A stretch of 64,000 nt of DNA from an uncultured Rhodospirillaceae bacterium (GCA_913030825.1 CAJWCU010000008.1:1-64000), one strand, 5' to 3'; counted from the stretch's first letter, positions 39,323 to 49,762 are shown. Made by a program: numbers and translations. Notes: generated by a model from the sequence alone, not told the origin.

Positions 39323-39900
39323 TTGTCGATCTCCTCCCATAAATCATCAAGCATGCGCCGGACCGCGCGATCCTCGTGGATCGGATACCGTCCCGTATCT
39401 CGCATCTGTCCGTCGTAGACCTCTTTGCCTCCTGCCTTGAGTAGGCGCCGAAACAGGGTCCGCGCCTCTTGCTGCCGGTCGAGCAAAGCCAAAACATACG
39501 CTTTGTTGCCGTCCGCAGTGTTTCGATACGTCGGGTCCATCTGATTGGCCAAGGCCTGATCGAACTTGGCCAGCGCCTGCTTTAAACCCCTGGTGAATTT
39601 ATGGTCGGGGTCCTCCGCGCCCGGCACCGCCGCCTCCCCTGCGGCGCGCAATTCCTTGGCATCCATCAGATCGATGAATCCCAGCCCATCCAGGCATCGC
39701 GCCCACTGGACCCGCAAACTCGGGTCCTTGGGAAACCGCAATCCGGCTTCGATCTCGGCGAGGATGGACAAGGCACCGTCCAGGTCCATTGCATCGATGC
39801 GCGCCATGGCCGCGTCGATGCGCTGTGCCGCGTCATCGACGGATATCGCGTCGCTGGCGGCAGGTTCACGCCCTTGATCCAGGGGGTCGGCGTCGGTCAT
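39319..39900 (-). CDS. TPR-like hypothetical protein
   Basis: ATG at 39900; helical repeats around ALSILAEIEAGLRFPKDPSLRVQWARCLDGLGFIDLMDAKELR; GTGA overlap with downstream citE-like gene. Confidence 0.65.
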   Translation of the reverse strand: MTDADPLDQGREPAASDAISVDDAAQRIDAAMARIDAMDLDGALSILAEIEAGLRFPKDPSLRVQWARCLDGLGFIDLMDAKELRAAGEAAVPGAEDPDHKFTRGLKQALAKFDQALANQMDPTYRNTADGNKAYVLALLDRQQEARTLFRRLLKAGGKEVYDGQMRDTGRYPIHEDRAVRRMLDDLWEEIDK

Positions 39901-40102
39901 GTCGATATTTCCTCCCTCACCAAGTCTTGCCGAAAAGGACGGCCTGGGCAACTACGCCCACGTCCCACAGGTGACACCGCCCACAGACATCACCTCTCCT
40001 CATGCGAATTCCCGGTTTGCCTTGCCCCGGCCCGCCCCACGCGATAAGAGAGGCAAACGTGTGTCGCCCACGCGAAACAAACCCCAACCCGGCGAGGTTC
40101 CA

Positions 40103-41527
40103 TTGGCCAAGCGCCCGGCGAGCCAATACGTCTGTCAGGAATGCGGCGCCGTCCACCCCAAGTGGTCGGGCAAATGCGATGCCTGCGATGCGTGGAACTC
40201 GCTGGTCGAGGAAGTCCAGGCGGAAACCGTGCCCAAGGGCCTGGGAGCCGGACGCAAAGGCCGCGCCATCGAATTCGTCGGCCTCAAGGGCGACACCCCC
40301 CAACCACCCCGATGGCTGGCCGACATGCCGGAATTCGACCGGGTTACCGGCGGCGGCCTGGTTCAGGGATCGGCGGTACTGGTCGGGGGCGATCCCGGCA
40401 TCGGTAAATCGACCCTGTTGATGCAGGTCGCGGCCAAGCTCGCGGGCAAGCACGGCACAGCCTATATCTCCGGCGAGGAAGCCGTCGAACAATTGCGCCT
40501 GCGCGCGGCCCGCTTGGGGCTTTCGGACGCGCCCGTTAAACTGACCTCGGCGACCAACGTGCGCGACATCGTGGCGACGCTGGATGCGCCGGGCGCGCCC
40601 GATCTGGTCATCATCGACAGTATCCAGACCATGTTCGTCGATAGCCTTGAATCGGCCCCGGGCACGGTCGCCCAGGTTCGAACCTCTGCCCAGGAACTGA
40701 TCCGTCTGGCCAAGCGGCGTGGCTTCGCGTTGATACTGGTCGGGCACGTGACCAAGGAAGGCACCATCGCCGGGCCCCGCGTGTTGGAACACATGGTCGA
40801 TACGGTGCTCTATTTCGAAGGCGAACGCGGCCATCAATTCCGCATCCTACGCGCAGTGAAGAACCGCTTCGGCCCGGCCGACGAGATCGGCGTGTTCGAA
40901 ATGACCGATGGCGGCCTGAAGGAAATTTCCAATCCCTCTGCCCTGTTCTTAGGGGACCGCGAAGACGGCGAAGGCCGCGAAGCCGGCTCCGCCGTGTTCG
41001 CCGGGATGGAGGGATCTCGCCCGGTTCTGGTGGAAATTCAGGCCCTGGTCGCGCCCTCCTCCCTGGGTACGCCCCGGCGCGCCGTGGTCGGCTGGGATTC
41101 CGGGCGTCTTGCCATGATCCTGGCCGTTCTCGAGGCCCGGTGCGGCCTTGCCCTGGGGGCCTGCGACGTGTACCTAAACGTGGCGGGGGGGCTCAGGATC
41201 GGCGAGCCGGCGGCGGATTTGGCCGTGGCGGCGGCCCTGGTGTCCTCGCATACAGGCGTGGCATTGCCGCCCGAAACCGTGGTGTTCGGCGAAATCGGCC
41301 TATCGGGCGAGGTCCGTCCGGTCAGCCGCACGGACGTGCGTTTGAAAGAGGCGGGCAAACTGGGCTTCACGGGGGCCTTCGTTCCGAAGGTCCGGGGCAA
41401 GAGCAAGGGCAAAGACGGCCCGACCAAGGAGTCCGTGTCGATCAAGGCATTGGACCGGTTGGACGATCTGGTGGCGTTGTTCGATGACGGTCATCCGGCG
41501 GTGCGGCCGGCGCGGTCCGTATCTTAA
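40103..41527 (+). CDS. radA: DNA repair protein RadA
   Basis: Zn finger YVCQECGAVHPKWSGKCDACDAWNSL, GGDPGIGKSTLLMQVA; probable TTG start at 40103 (upstream starts possible). Confidence 0.95.
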   Translation: MAKRPASQYVCQECGAVHPKWSGKCDACDAWNSLVEEVQAETVPKGLGAGRKGRAIEFVGLKGDTPQPPRWLADMPEFDRVTGGGLVQGSAVLVGGDPGIGKSTLLMQVAAKLAGKHGTAYISGEEAVEQLRLRAARLGLSDAPVKLTSATNVRDIVATLDAPGAPDLVIIDSIQTMFVDSLESAPGTVAQVRTSAQELIRLAKRRGFALILVGHVTKEGTIAGPRVLEHMVDTVLYFEGERGHQFRILRAVKNRFGPADEIGVFEMTDGGLKEISNPSALFLGDREDGEGREAGSAVFAGMEGSRPVLVEIQALVAPSSLGTPRRAVVGWDSGRLAMILAVLEARCGLALGACDVYLNVAGGLRIGEPAADLAVAAALVSSHTGVALPPETVVFGEIGLSGEVRPVSRTDVRLKEAGKLGFTGAFVPKVRGKSKGKDGPTKESVSIKALDRLDDLVALFDDGHPAVRPARSVS

Positions 41528-41546
41528 GGGGCGGAAGTAACTCAGC

Positions 41547-42257
41547 ATGGAATCGCTCAAGGACCTGCCTGTGAACGTCGTCGATCTGGCCGTGCTGGCG
41601 GTGCTGCTGGTCTCCGCGATCTTCGCCTACGCCCGCGGCTTCATGCACGAAATCCTCTCCATCGGCGGATGGATCGGCGCGATCTTCGCGACCATCTACG
41701 GCTTTCCCTATGCCCAGCCCTATGCCCGCGATTTGATCCCCATTCAACTGGCTGCGGATCTGGCGGCGGGCGTGGTGATCTTCGTGTTCACCCTCTTCAC
41801 GCTGTCGATCATTATCCGGGCCATTGCCAAGCATATTCAGCAAAGCTCGCTCAACGTGCTCGACCGCTCGCTGGGCTTCCTTTTCGGTTTGGTCCGGGGG
41901 GCGTTAATCGTCTGCATCGCCTATCTCGGGGTCGAATTTTTGATCACGCCGCAGGAACAGCCGAACTGGCTGCGCGAAGCGAAATCCATGCCGCTGATCC
42001 TGCGCGGGGCCGACGGCCTGCGCGGCATGATCCCGGACAACCTGGAAAGCCAGTTGAAGGACGTGGCGCCCAGCGGCTTCCAAAAAAGCCTTCCGAGCCT
42101 GCCGAAGACCGAGGGCGAGGCCATCAAGCGCCTATTGACGGCGCCCGAACCCGCGCCGAAAACCGCTCCGCAAAGCGGCCCGGAAAACGCATACGGCGCC
42201 AAGGAACGGGCGACCATGGACCGGGCCATCGAAAACGCCACCGGGCAATCCCAATAA
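41547..42257 (+). CDS. cvpA: CvpA family protein
   Basis: NVVDLAVLAVLLVSAIFAYARGFMHEILSIGGWIGA; directly upstream of purF. Confidence 0.92.
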   Translation: MESLKDLPVNVVDLAVLAVLLVSAIFAYARGFMHEILSIGGWIGAIFATIYGFPYAQPYARDLIPIQLAADLAAGVVIFVFTLFTLSIIIRAIAKHIQQSSLNVLDRSLGFLFGLVRGALIVCIAYLGVEFLITPQEQPNWLREAKSMPLILRGADGLRGMIPDNLESQLKDVAPSGFQKSLPSLPKTEGEAIKRLLTAPEPAPKTAPQSGPENAYGAKERATMDRAIENATGQSQ

Positions 42258-42317
42258 TCGACGGCACGGGGGAAAAATAACGGTGAAAAACGTCCCGATA
42301 CGGAGTACATACCCGTC

Positions 42318-43820
42318 ATGAAATCTCCCCGCCTCCTCCCCGCCAACGCCTACACGGCCGCCGCGCGCGCCAAGGCCGCCCCCTGGGACGATGACAAGCT
42401 GCGCGAGGAATGTGGCGTCTTCGGCATTTATGGTCATGAAGACGCGGCCGCCCACGCGGCACTCGGCCTACACGCATTGCAGCACCGGGGCCAGGAATCG
42501 GCCGGGATCGTCGCCTATGACGGCGAACAGTTTCATGGTCACCGCGCCCTAGGTCTGGTCGGCGACAACTTCAACGACCAGGACACGATTTCACGCCTCA
42601 CAGGCCACTGCGCCATGGGCCACGTGCGGTATTCGACCTCCGGCGGGACGATGATCCGGAACATCCAACCGCTGTTCGCCGAGTTCATGTTCGGCGGGCT
42701 CGCCGTCGCCCATAACGGTAACCTGACCAACGCGTATCAACTACGCCGGGCCCTGGTCGAACGGGGCAACATCTTCCAGTCGACCAGCGACACCGAGGTC
42801 ATCATTCATCTGATGGCGATCAGCGAAGCCGGTCACGTCATCGACCGCCTGATCGACGCCCTGCGCCAGATCGACGGCGCCTATTCCCTGGTCGCCATGA
42901 CGCAGAAAAAGCTGATCGGTGTGCGCGACCCGGCGGGTGTGCGGCCGCTGGTTCTGGGCAAGCTGGGCGACGCCCATATCCTGGCGTCGGAGACCTGCGC
43001 CCTGGACATCATCGGCGCCGATTTCGTGCGCGACGTGGACCCGGGCGAAATCATCGTCATCGACGCCGAAGGCATCACCAGCTACCACCCCTTCGGCCAA
43101 AGCAAGAACCGCCGGTTCTGCATTTTCGAGCACGTCTATTTCGCCCGGCCCGACTCCCGCATCGAAGGTCAGAACGTCTACGAAGTCCGCAAACGCATCG
43201 GCGTCGAACTGGCCCACGAAGCCCCTGTCGCCGCCGACGTCGTCGTGCCGGTCCCCGATTCCGGCGTGCCCTCGGCCATCGGTTTCGCGCGTGAGTCCGA
43301 CATTCCCTTCGAACTGGGGATCATCCGCAATCACTACGTCGGGCGGACCTTCATCGAACCGACGGACAACATCCGGCATTTGGGCGTGCGTCTGAAGCAC
43401 AACTCCAACGTCGCCGAATTGGAAGGCAAGCGGGTCGTTCTGGTGGACGACTCCATCGTGCGCGGCACGACTTCGGTGAAGATCGTTGAAATGGTCCGCG
43501 AAGCCGGTGCCGCCGAAGTCCACATGCGGATTTCCAGCCCGCCGACGACCCATTCATGCTTCTACGGCATCGACACGCCGGAACGATCGAAACTGCTGGC
43601 CGCCCAGCACGACATCCCGGGGATGGCCGACATCATCGGCGTCGACAGCCTGGCTTTCATTTCCTGGGACGGCCTGTACCGCGCCGTCGGGGAAGCCGGC
43701 CGCAACATGGAATTCCCGCAATATTGCGATGCCTGCTTCACGGGCGAGTATCCCATTCCCCTGACCGACCGCAACAGCGCCGCCGGCCCGCGTCAGCTCT
43801 CGCTGTTGGAAGAGGGCTGA
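42318..43820 (+). CDS. purF: Amidophosphoribosyltransferase
   Basis: EECGVFGIYGHEDAAAHAALGLHALQHRGQESAGI, GHVRYSTSG, VVLVDDSIVRGTTSVKIVEMVREAGA. Confidence 0.97.
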   Translation: MKSPRLLPANAYTAAARAKAAPWDDDKLREECGVFGIYGHEDAAAHAALGLHALQHRGQESAGIVAYDGEQFHGHRALGLVGDNFNDQDTISRLTGHCAMGHVRYSTSGGTMIRNIQPLFAEFMFGGLAVAHNGNLTNAYQLRRALVERGNIFQSTSDTEVIIHLMAISEAGHVIDRLIDALRQIDGAYSLVAMTQKKLIGVRDPAGVRPLVLGKLGDAHILASETCALDIIGADFVRDVDPGEIIVIDAEGITSYHPFGQSKNRRFCIFEHVYFARPDSRIEGQNVYEVRKRIGVELAHEAPVAADVVVPVPDSGVPSAIGFARESDIPFELGIIRNHYVGRTFIEPTDNIRHLGVRLKHNSNVAELEGKRVVLVDDSIVRGTTSVKIVEMVREAGAAEVHMRISSPPTTHSCFYGIDTPERSKLLAAQHDIPGMADIIGVDSLAFISWDGLYRAVGEAGRNMEFPQYCDACFTGEYPIPLTDRNSAAGPRQLSLLEEG

Positions 43821-43824
43821 GCCC

Positions 43825-44550
43825 TTGCCGGACGGACGCCTGCAAGACCGGATCATTCTGATCACGGGTGCGACCCGCGGCATCGGCCGTGCCGTGGCGC
43901 TCCGCTTCGCCGCCGAAGGCGCCACTCTGGTTCTGACCGGGCGGACCACCGGCGCGCTTGAGGAAGTCGACGACGAAGTCCGCGCCGCCGGAGGGGCCGC
44001 CGCCACCTTGGTGCCGATGGATCTGACCGACTACGACGCCATCGACCGCCTGGGCGCCGGCATCTTCGAACGCTACGGGCGGCTCGACGGCTTGGTCGGA
44101 AATGCCGGCATGCTTGGCAATCTCAGCCCCCTCGCCCATACGGACCCGAAGGTCTGGGATCAGGTCATGGGCGTCAATACGACCGCCAACTGGCGCTTGA
44201 TCCGGTCCATGGACCCTCTGCTGCGAATGTCCGACGCTGGACGCGTCGTTCTGGTGACCTCGACCGTGGGACACGAACCCCGCGCTTATTGGTCGGCCTA
44301 TGCGGTGTCCAAAGCCGCCCTGGAAATGATCGCAAAGATCTATGCCGAGGAAACGGTGACGACCAACGTCAAGGTCAACATCCTGAACCCGGGTGCCACG
44401 CGGACCAACATGCGGGCCCGCGCCTTTCCCGGCGAAGACCCGGAGAGCGTCAAGGCGCCGGAAAGCATCGCCGACGACTTTCTTCGCCTGATCGACCCCG
44501 CTTGCACCCTGCATGGCGAGACGATCACCGCGCAACCGACACCCACGTAA
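43825..44550 (+). CDS. SDR-family oxidoreductase
   Basis: TTG start at 43825; RIILITGATRGIGRAVALRFAAEGATLVLTGRT, YAVSKAALEMIAKIYAEE. Confidence 0.9.
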   Translation: MPDGRLQDRIILITGATRGIGRAVALRFAAEGATLVLTGRTTGALEEVDDEVRAAGGAAATLVPMDLTDYDAIDRLGAGIFERYGRLDGLVGNAGMLGNLSPLAHTDPKVWDQVMGVNTTANWRLIRSMDPLLRMSDAGRVVLVTSTVGHEPRAYWSAYAVSKAALEMIAKIYAEETVTTNVKVNILNPGATRTNMRARAFPGEDPESVKAPESIADDFLRLIDPACTLHGETITAQPTPT

Positions 44551-44570
44551 CCCGCCCTGGGGGGCCTGAC

Positions 44571-45764
44571 ATGCCCGTCAACGCAATCGCCCTGACCTGG
44601 CCGCCTTCCGCCATTCACGGCTGGGGCGTGTTCGGGACGAACCTGCTGCGCGAGGCGTTGCGGCGGGGCGACGTCAAACCGATCACGCTTTTCCCCATGC
44701 AGGCGGAATACATGAATGCCGCCGACCGGGAGCGGTTCCAAGGCCTGATCGCCGAACAACAGCAGATCGAAAAGCAATTGGCCGGCGCCCAAGGCGACAT
44801 CACGCTGGGCGGCGTCCACGTCCTGCATTCATTGGGCAACGATCTGGCCGAACCGCCGGAAGCCGCGCGTTTTCGCGGCGAGCCGAACGTCGGCTTCACC
44901 TTCTTCGAAAACATGGTGTTCGCCCAAGACGTCGTGGCCCGAAACGCCCATTTTCAGATCATGATGGCGGGATCGACCTGGAATGCCGAAATTTTGCAGG
45001 AGATCGGTTTTCCCCGCGTCGGCTGCGTTTTTCAGGGCGTCGATACCGACGCCTTCAAGCCGGCCCCCAAAACCGGCTGGTTCGGGGACCGGTTTGTCGT
45101 GTTTTCCGGCGGCAAGCTGGAATTGCGCAAAGGCCAGGATCTGGTGGTTGCCGCCTTCAAGCGGTTTCACGAACGCCACCCGGACGCTTTGCTTGTCACG
45201 GTCTGGCTCAACCCTTGGCCGGCGATCATGCAGGACTTGGCCGCAAGCCCGCATGTCAGCACTCTACCCGACGTAAACACCCCCTTTCCCAATTGCATCA
45301 ACGATTGGGTTCGCGATCAGGGCGTGCCGGAAGGCGCACACATCGATTTAAGCCCCACCTTCAACGCCGACATGCCGGCGCTGCTGCAGGAATGCGATGC
45401 GGCCTTGTTCCCCAACCGGTGCGAAGGCGGCACCAACCTGGTCGCCATGGAGGCCATGGCCGCAGGCCTGCCTTGCGTACTGTCGGCCAACAGCGGCCAC
45501 CTTGACCTGACCGGCTCGGACTTGAGCGAAAACGACCGGTGTTATCCGTTGTCTCGACAAAGCCCCGTGCCCTTCGGCCCGACCGGTAGCGAACATTGGC
45601 GGGAATCGGATATCGACGAGATCGTCGCGGCCCTGGAAGCGATCTACCAGGACAGATCAGCCGCCAAGAGCATAGGCGACGCCGCCCATGCCTTCATGCG
45701 AGGGTGGTCCTGGCGCAATCAGATCGACCGGCTGCTCTCGGAGTTGGATAGGCTGACACCATAG
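44571..45764 (+). CDS. Glycosyltransferase (GT4-like)
   Basis: ATG at 44571; GVDTDAFKPAPKTGWFGDRFVVFSGGKLELRKGQDLVVAAFKRFHERHPDALLVTVW, ALFPNRCEGGTNLVAMEAMAAGLPCVLSANSGHLDL. Confidence 0.85.
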   Translation: MPVNAIALTWPPSAIHGWGVFGTNLLREALRRGDVKPITLFPMQAEYMNAADRERFQGLIAEQQQIEKQLAGAQGDITLGGVHVLHSLGNDLAEPPEAARFRGEPNVGFTFFENMVFAQDVVARNAHFQIMMAGSTWNAEILQEIGFPRVGCVFQGVDTDAFKPAPKTGWFGDRFVVFSGGKLELRKGQDLVVAAFKRFHERHPDALLVTVWLNPWPAIMQDLAASPHVSTLPDVNTPFPNCINDWVRDQGVPEGAHIDLSPTFNADMPALLQECDAALFPNRCEGGTNLVAMEAMAAGLPCVLSANSGHLDLTGSDLSENDRCYPLSRQSPVPFGPTGSEHWRESDIDEIVAALEAIYQDRSAAKSIGDAAHAFMRGWSWRNQIDRLLSELDRLTP

Positions 45765-45779
45765 TCGACAGGCCGATGT

Positions 45780-46790
45780 TCAACGTGGCGGCGGTTGATC
45801 CAAGGTCTTGATGATCCGGGCGGCCCCCTTGTGGTCGGGCGCCAACTCCAGCACCTTCAAGGCATCCGCGCGCGCGAGTTTGGTATCCCCCGCCCCGAGC
45901 GCCGCCAATCCCCGTGCATACAGGGCGCCAACATACCCGGGCCGCATTGCGATGGCCCGGCTGTAATCCTCGACCGCGCTGACGTGATTGCCGAGCGCCC
46001 CGTGGACCAGGCCGCGGTTGTAGAAGATTTCCGGACCGATGGCACCCAGACTGGCCGCCATGTTCAAATCGGACAACGCCGCCGGATAATCCTCGATATA
46101 GGCATAGGTCAGGCCCCGTTCGACGTAATACTCCGGATCGGTTCCCTTAAGTTCGATGGCTGCGGAGAAGTCCGCCATCGCCCGGTCATAAAGCCCTTGC
46201 GAACGCAGATATTGCCCCCGCAGGATCAACGCGGCGCGATTACGCGGCTGAACCCGCAAGACTTCGTTGAGGTCCAGGATCGCCGTATCCAGACGCCCAC
46301 TCTGGGCCCGGGTTTTTGCCCGCTCCATGAAGGTCGCCATTTCCTCGGGCCGCAGCTTGATGGCTTCCGCATAATCTTCTTCCGCATCCTTGAACTCGCC
46401 AAGGTCGCCATTGGCCGCCCCGCGATTCAGATGAGCCCGGAAATATTGCGGCCGCAGACGAATCGCCCGGGAGAAATCATCGACGGCATCGTCCGGATTT
46501 CCCATGCGCCGATAAGTCGCCCCCCGGTTGTTGAAAACCCGCGCCCGGTCGCTGTCGTTCAACGCGTCCGAATCCAGCGCCTTGGTGAACAATTCGATCG
46601 CCTGAGCCAACTCGCCCGCCTTGGCGGCGGCGACGCCGGCTTCGAAATCCTGGGCGGCCTGGGCTTGCGGGGAAATCGCCGGGCGCGACTGGGTTTGCGC
46701 CGCCGACGGACCGGCGGACCAAACTTGAGCAAGGGCCGGAATGGCCGCCAGAAAGGCGATGGCCAATGCACGCGCGAGCGCCTTTGTCAT
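45780..46790 (-). CDS. Secreted TPR-repeat protein
   Basis: ATG at 46790 followed by signal peptide (MTKALARALAIAFLAAIPALAQVWSAGP) and multiple TPRs. Confidence 0.85.
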   Translation of the reverse strand: MTKALARALAIAFLAAIPALAQVWSAGPSAAQTQSRPAISPQAQAAQDFEAGVAAAKAGELAQAIELFTKALDSDALNDSDRARVFNNRGATYRRMGNPDDAVDDFSRAIRLRPQYFRAHLNRGAANGDLGEFKDAEEDYAEAIKLRPEEMATFMERAKTRAQSGRLDTAILDLNEVLRVQPRNRAALILRGQYLRSQGLYDRAMADFSAAIELKGTDPEYYVERGLTYAYIEDYPAALSDLNMAASLGAIGPEIFYNRGLVHGALGNHVSAVEDYSRAIAMRPGYVGALYARGLAALGAGDTKLARADALKVLELAPDHKGAARIIKTLDQPPPR

Positions 46791-46926
46791 GGTAATCGGT
46801 CTCCGTTTACCGGGATTGCCGCCGGATCGCCCGAAAGCGCCCCAGCAAATCAAAGCCAGGGCTGGACTTAACAGAATATGCGCCGTCCGTGCAATGGACG
46901 AAGCCGCCACCGCCCCGATCAATACC

Positions 46927-48699
46927 TTAAAGCCAGTGGCGGCGGATATACTTCGCCGCCTGATCGACTGCGCCGCTCCAATCACCCGGAGCCGGCTGGC
47001 GGATCAACCGCATGGTCGGATACCAAGGCGTATCCCCACGCTCCAGCAGCCAACGCCATTCGGGAACATGCGGCAACAGCATCACGACGGGCCGGCCGAG
47101 CGCCCCCGCCAAATGGCCGACCGCCGTATCGCAGGTCACGACAACATCCAAATTGGCAACCAAGGCGGCCGTCGCGGCGAAGTCCATAAGGTCGCCCGTA
47201 GGATCGACGACGGCATCCGCGCCATGGGCCGCCAGATCGGCCGCTCCGCCGTCCTTCTGCAGAGATAGCACCGATGCCCCTGAAAGATTGATCAAGGGCA
47301 GCAACGGTGCCAGCCCCGGGCTGCGGACACGGTCGCGGGGGTGGGCGGCGCTGCCTTTCCAGGAAATGCCGATCCGTGTCCCCGGCAGATCGGCAAGGCG
47401 ATCCGACCAGGCCGCCGTTTCCATCTTGTCCGGCTGCAGATAGGGAACGTCGGCAGGGACGGTATCGGGCTCCGTGGCAAAGGCCGCCGGCAAGGACAAC
47501 ATAGGGATATGGAAATCATGATCAGGCGCAGGATCGCCTTGCTCGACAGTTTTCGTGACGCCCTCCAGCGAGGCCATCAATCGCATCAAAGGCGCCGGGC
47601 ATTGAAGTGTGACGTGGAACCCCAGGTCCGCGATATGCGGCACGTAGCGGGAGAACTGGATCGTATCGCCCAACCCCTGCTCCGCCTGCACAAGGACTGT
47701 CGTCCCGTCCTTCACCGCATCGGCGGTCCACCGCGGTTTGCCCGGATCGCGCCCGCGTCCTTCGTCCTTGAAACGCCGCGTCTGCCAACGTGCCTCGTAG
47801 TCGGCCCATCCGGCTTTGAACCGGCCCAGCAGCAACCGCGTCATTCCCCGGTTGCGGCGGCATTCCGCATCGTCCGGGTCGATCTCCAAGGCCTTGTCGT
47901 ATGCCATCAAGGCGTCGTCGAACCGGCCCATCTCGTGCAGCGCAACACCCCGGTTCGCGTGCAGCGTAGCCTCGCCTGGCGCGGCCGCCAATGCCGCATC
48001 GTACTGTGCCATGGCCGCATCCAGGTCCATGCGTTCGCGCAGGATGTTTCCCAGGTTGCATCGCGCCTCGATCAAGTCCGGACGCGCCGCGATGGCCAAG
48101 CGGTAGCATTCCATCGCCGCATCGTCTTCGCCCCGTGCCTGATGGATTTGCCCGAGCGCGTGATGGGCATCGGCCAAACCGGGATCAAGGTCGGCGGCGC
48201 GCCGAAAACAGGCCTCCGCCTCCTTCGCCGCCGTCCCGCCCGTGCCCTGCAGGGCGAGCCCGAGATTGAGATGGGCCGGTGCCAGGTTCGGGTTCAACTC
48301 CAACGCCAATCGTGCCCGGGAGCGGGCCGCGTCGCTGTCACCGGCGGTCACCAATGCCGCCGCCATGTCGGAATGCAGGGCCGCGTCATCCGGCATCAAG
48401 GCCACGGCGTTGCGATAGGCGTCGACCGCGCCGTGCGCCTCTCCCTGGGCCATCAGGACGCGCCCCAGATTGCCGTGATACATCGGCAGGCCCGGGACCA
48501 AGGAAATGGCCTTTCGGATCAAATCCGTGGCCTGCGCCGGATCGCCTTTCTGATACAGCACGAGGCCAAGCAGATGCAGGGCGTCGGCATGATCGGGTTG
48601 GTTCTCAAGAATCACTCGGTAGGCCTGTTCGGCGCTGTCCAGGTCACCGGCCTGATGACGATCGACGGCCCGCGTCAGGGCCTCGGTGAGATCAGCCAT
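46927..48699 (-). CDS. TPR protein with C-terminal glycosyltransferase (GT41/GT9-like) domain
   Basis: ATG at 48699; many TPRs then VLVQAEQGLGDTIQFSRYVPHIADLGFHVTLQCPAPL...VVTCDTAVGHLAGALGRPVVMLLPHVPEWRWLLERGDTPWYPTMRLIRQ. Confidence 0.87.
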   Translation of the reverse strand: MADLTEALTRAVDRHQAGDLDSAEQAYRVILENQPDHADALHLLGLVLYQKGDPAQATDLIRKAISLVPGLPMYHGNLGRVLMAQGEAHGAVDAYRNAVALMPDDAALHSDMAAALVTAGDSDAARSRARLALELNPNLAPAHLNLGLALQGTGGTAAKEAEACFRRAADLDPGLADAHHALGQIHQARGEDDAAMECYRLAIAARPDLIEARCNLGNILRERMDLDAAMAQYDAALAAAPGEATLHANRGVALHEMGRFDDALMAYDKALEIDPDDAECRRNRGMTRLLLGRFKAGWADYEARWQTRRFKDEGRGRDPGKPRWTADAVKDGTTVLVQAEQGLGDTIQFSRYVPHIADLGFHVTLQCPAPLMRLMASLEGVTKTVEQGDPAPDHDFHIPMLSLPAAFATEPDTVPADVPYLQPDKMETAAWSDRLADLPGTRIGISWKGSAAHPRDRVRSPGLAPLLPLINLSGASVLSLQKDGGAADLAAHGADAVVDPTGDLMDFAATAALVANLDVVVTCDTAVGHLAGALGRPVVMLLPHVPEWRWLLERGDTPWYPTMRLIRQPAPGDWSGAVDQAAKYIRRHWL

Positions 48700-49762
48700 G
48701 GCGATGGGTCTCCGCGGATACGGCCTCGGGCGCACAAGGCACCGTGAACGCCGCCAGGGCCTGTTCCAGACGCCCCCAGGCGCCGGCATCGCCGGGCAGC
48801 CCGAACCGCAGCCGTCGGGCGGCGGCATCGAACCGGCGCACCAAAATACCTGCGCGCGCCAGATGGTCGAACAAGTCCGGAGCGGCGCCATGATCGACCG
48901 TCACGAACAGGTCCGTGCCACCGACAATCTGCGCCCCGGCGCCGGTCAGCATTTCCCGCAACCGGACCATGGCGGCGGCCAACCGGTCGCGTTCGGCGGC
49001 GATCCAGGCGCCGTCGGAAAGTGCCCGCGCGCCGATCGCAAGGCCCGGCCCGGAAACGGCCCAAGGACCCATGAGGGTCTCGAGACGCCGAACGATGTCA
49101 GGCGCCGCTACGGCGAAGCCCAGACGCAACCCCGCCAGACCGAAAAACTTTCCGAAGGATCGCAGGATCACCACGTTGCCCAACGGCATGGTGGGCACCA
49201 GGGACACCTCGGGTCGGACATCGGCGAAGGCTTCATCGACGATCAGTATCTGCCCCTGTCCCGCGGCGTCTCGCGCCCAGGCGGCCAGCACATCGGGCAC
49301 GATGGTCCGTCCATCCGGATTGTTGGGATTGACCAAAACGAGCGAACGATCAGGGGATGGGAGATCTCCAACCTCCGTGACCTCGGCCCCCGCCTGGCGC
49401 CATGCCGAGGCATGCTCGGAATAGGTCGGGCCAAGGATCGACACCCTGCGGCGGTCGAACAGAAGAGGCAGGACTTGGATCAGAGCCTGGGTTCCCGGCG
49501 CGCAGGCGACCAAGTCTGGTGACGTGGCGCCATAGGCCGTGGCCGCCGCCTCCTTCAACGCCGCCAACGCCGCCGATTGCGGCAATTTGGTCCAGGTCTC
49601 GGCGGCAAGATCCGGCAGGGGATAGGCGACAGGATTGATGCCCGTCGATAGATCCAACCATTCCGCGAGGGGCCGCCCGTAGCGCCCGGCCCAGGCAGCG
49701 AGATCGCCGCCATGGGGCATCGCCTGTTCCACAGGCCCGTCTGTATCGTTCGCTGGCGCCAC
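48692..49762 (-). CDS. cobC: Threonine-phosphate decarboxylase (CobC/CobD-like aminotransferase)
   Basis: PHGGDLAAWAGRYGRPLAEWLDLSTGINPVAYPLP, VNPNNPDGR, VIVDEAFADV-type PLP site, SFGKFFGLAGLRLGF. Confidence 0.9.
   Translation of the reverse strand: MAPANDTDGPVEQAMPHGGDLAAWAGRYGRPLAEWLDLSTGINPVAYPLPDLAAETWTKLPQSAALAALKEAAATAYGATSPDLVACAPGTQALIQVLPLLFDRRRVSILGPTYSEHASAWRQAGAEVTEVGDLPSPDRSLVLVNPNNPDGRTIVPDVLAAWARDAAGQGQILIVDEAFADVRPEVSLVPTMPLGNVVILRSFGKFFGLAGLRLGFAVAAPDIVRRLETLMGPWAVSGPGLAIGARALSDGAWIAAERDRLAAAMVRLREMLTGAGAQIVGGTDLFVTVDHGAAPDLFDHLARAGILVRRFDAAARRLRFGLPGDAGAWGRLEQALAAFTVPCAPEAVSAETHRHG

Noticed and set aside
47341-48747. 468-aa plus-strand ORF opposite the TPR-glycosyltransferase gene
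   Set aside because: Antisense shadow of TPR coding sequence, no domain signature.
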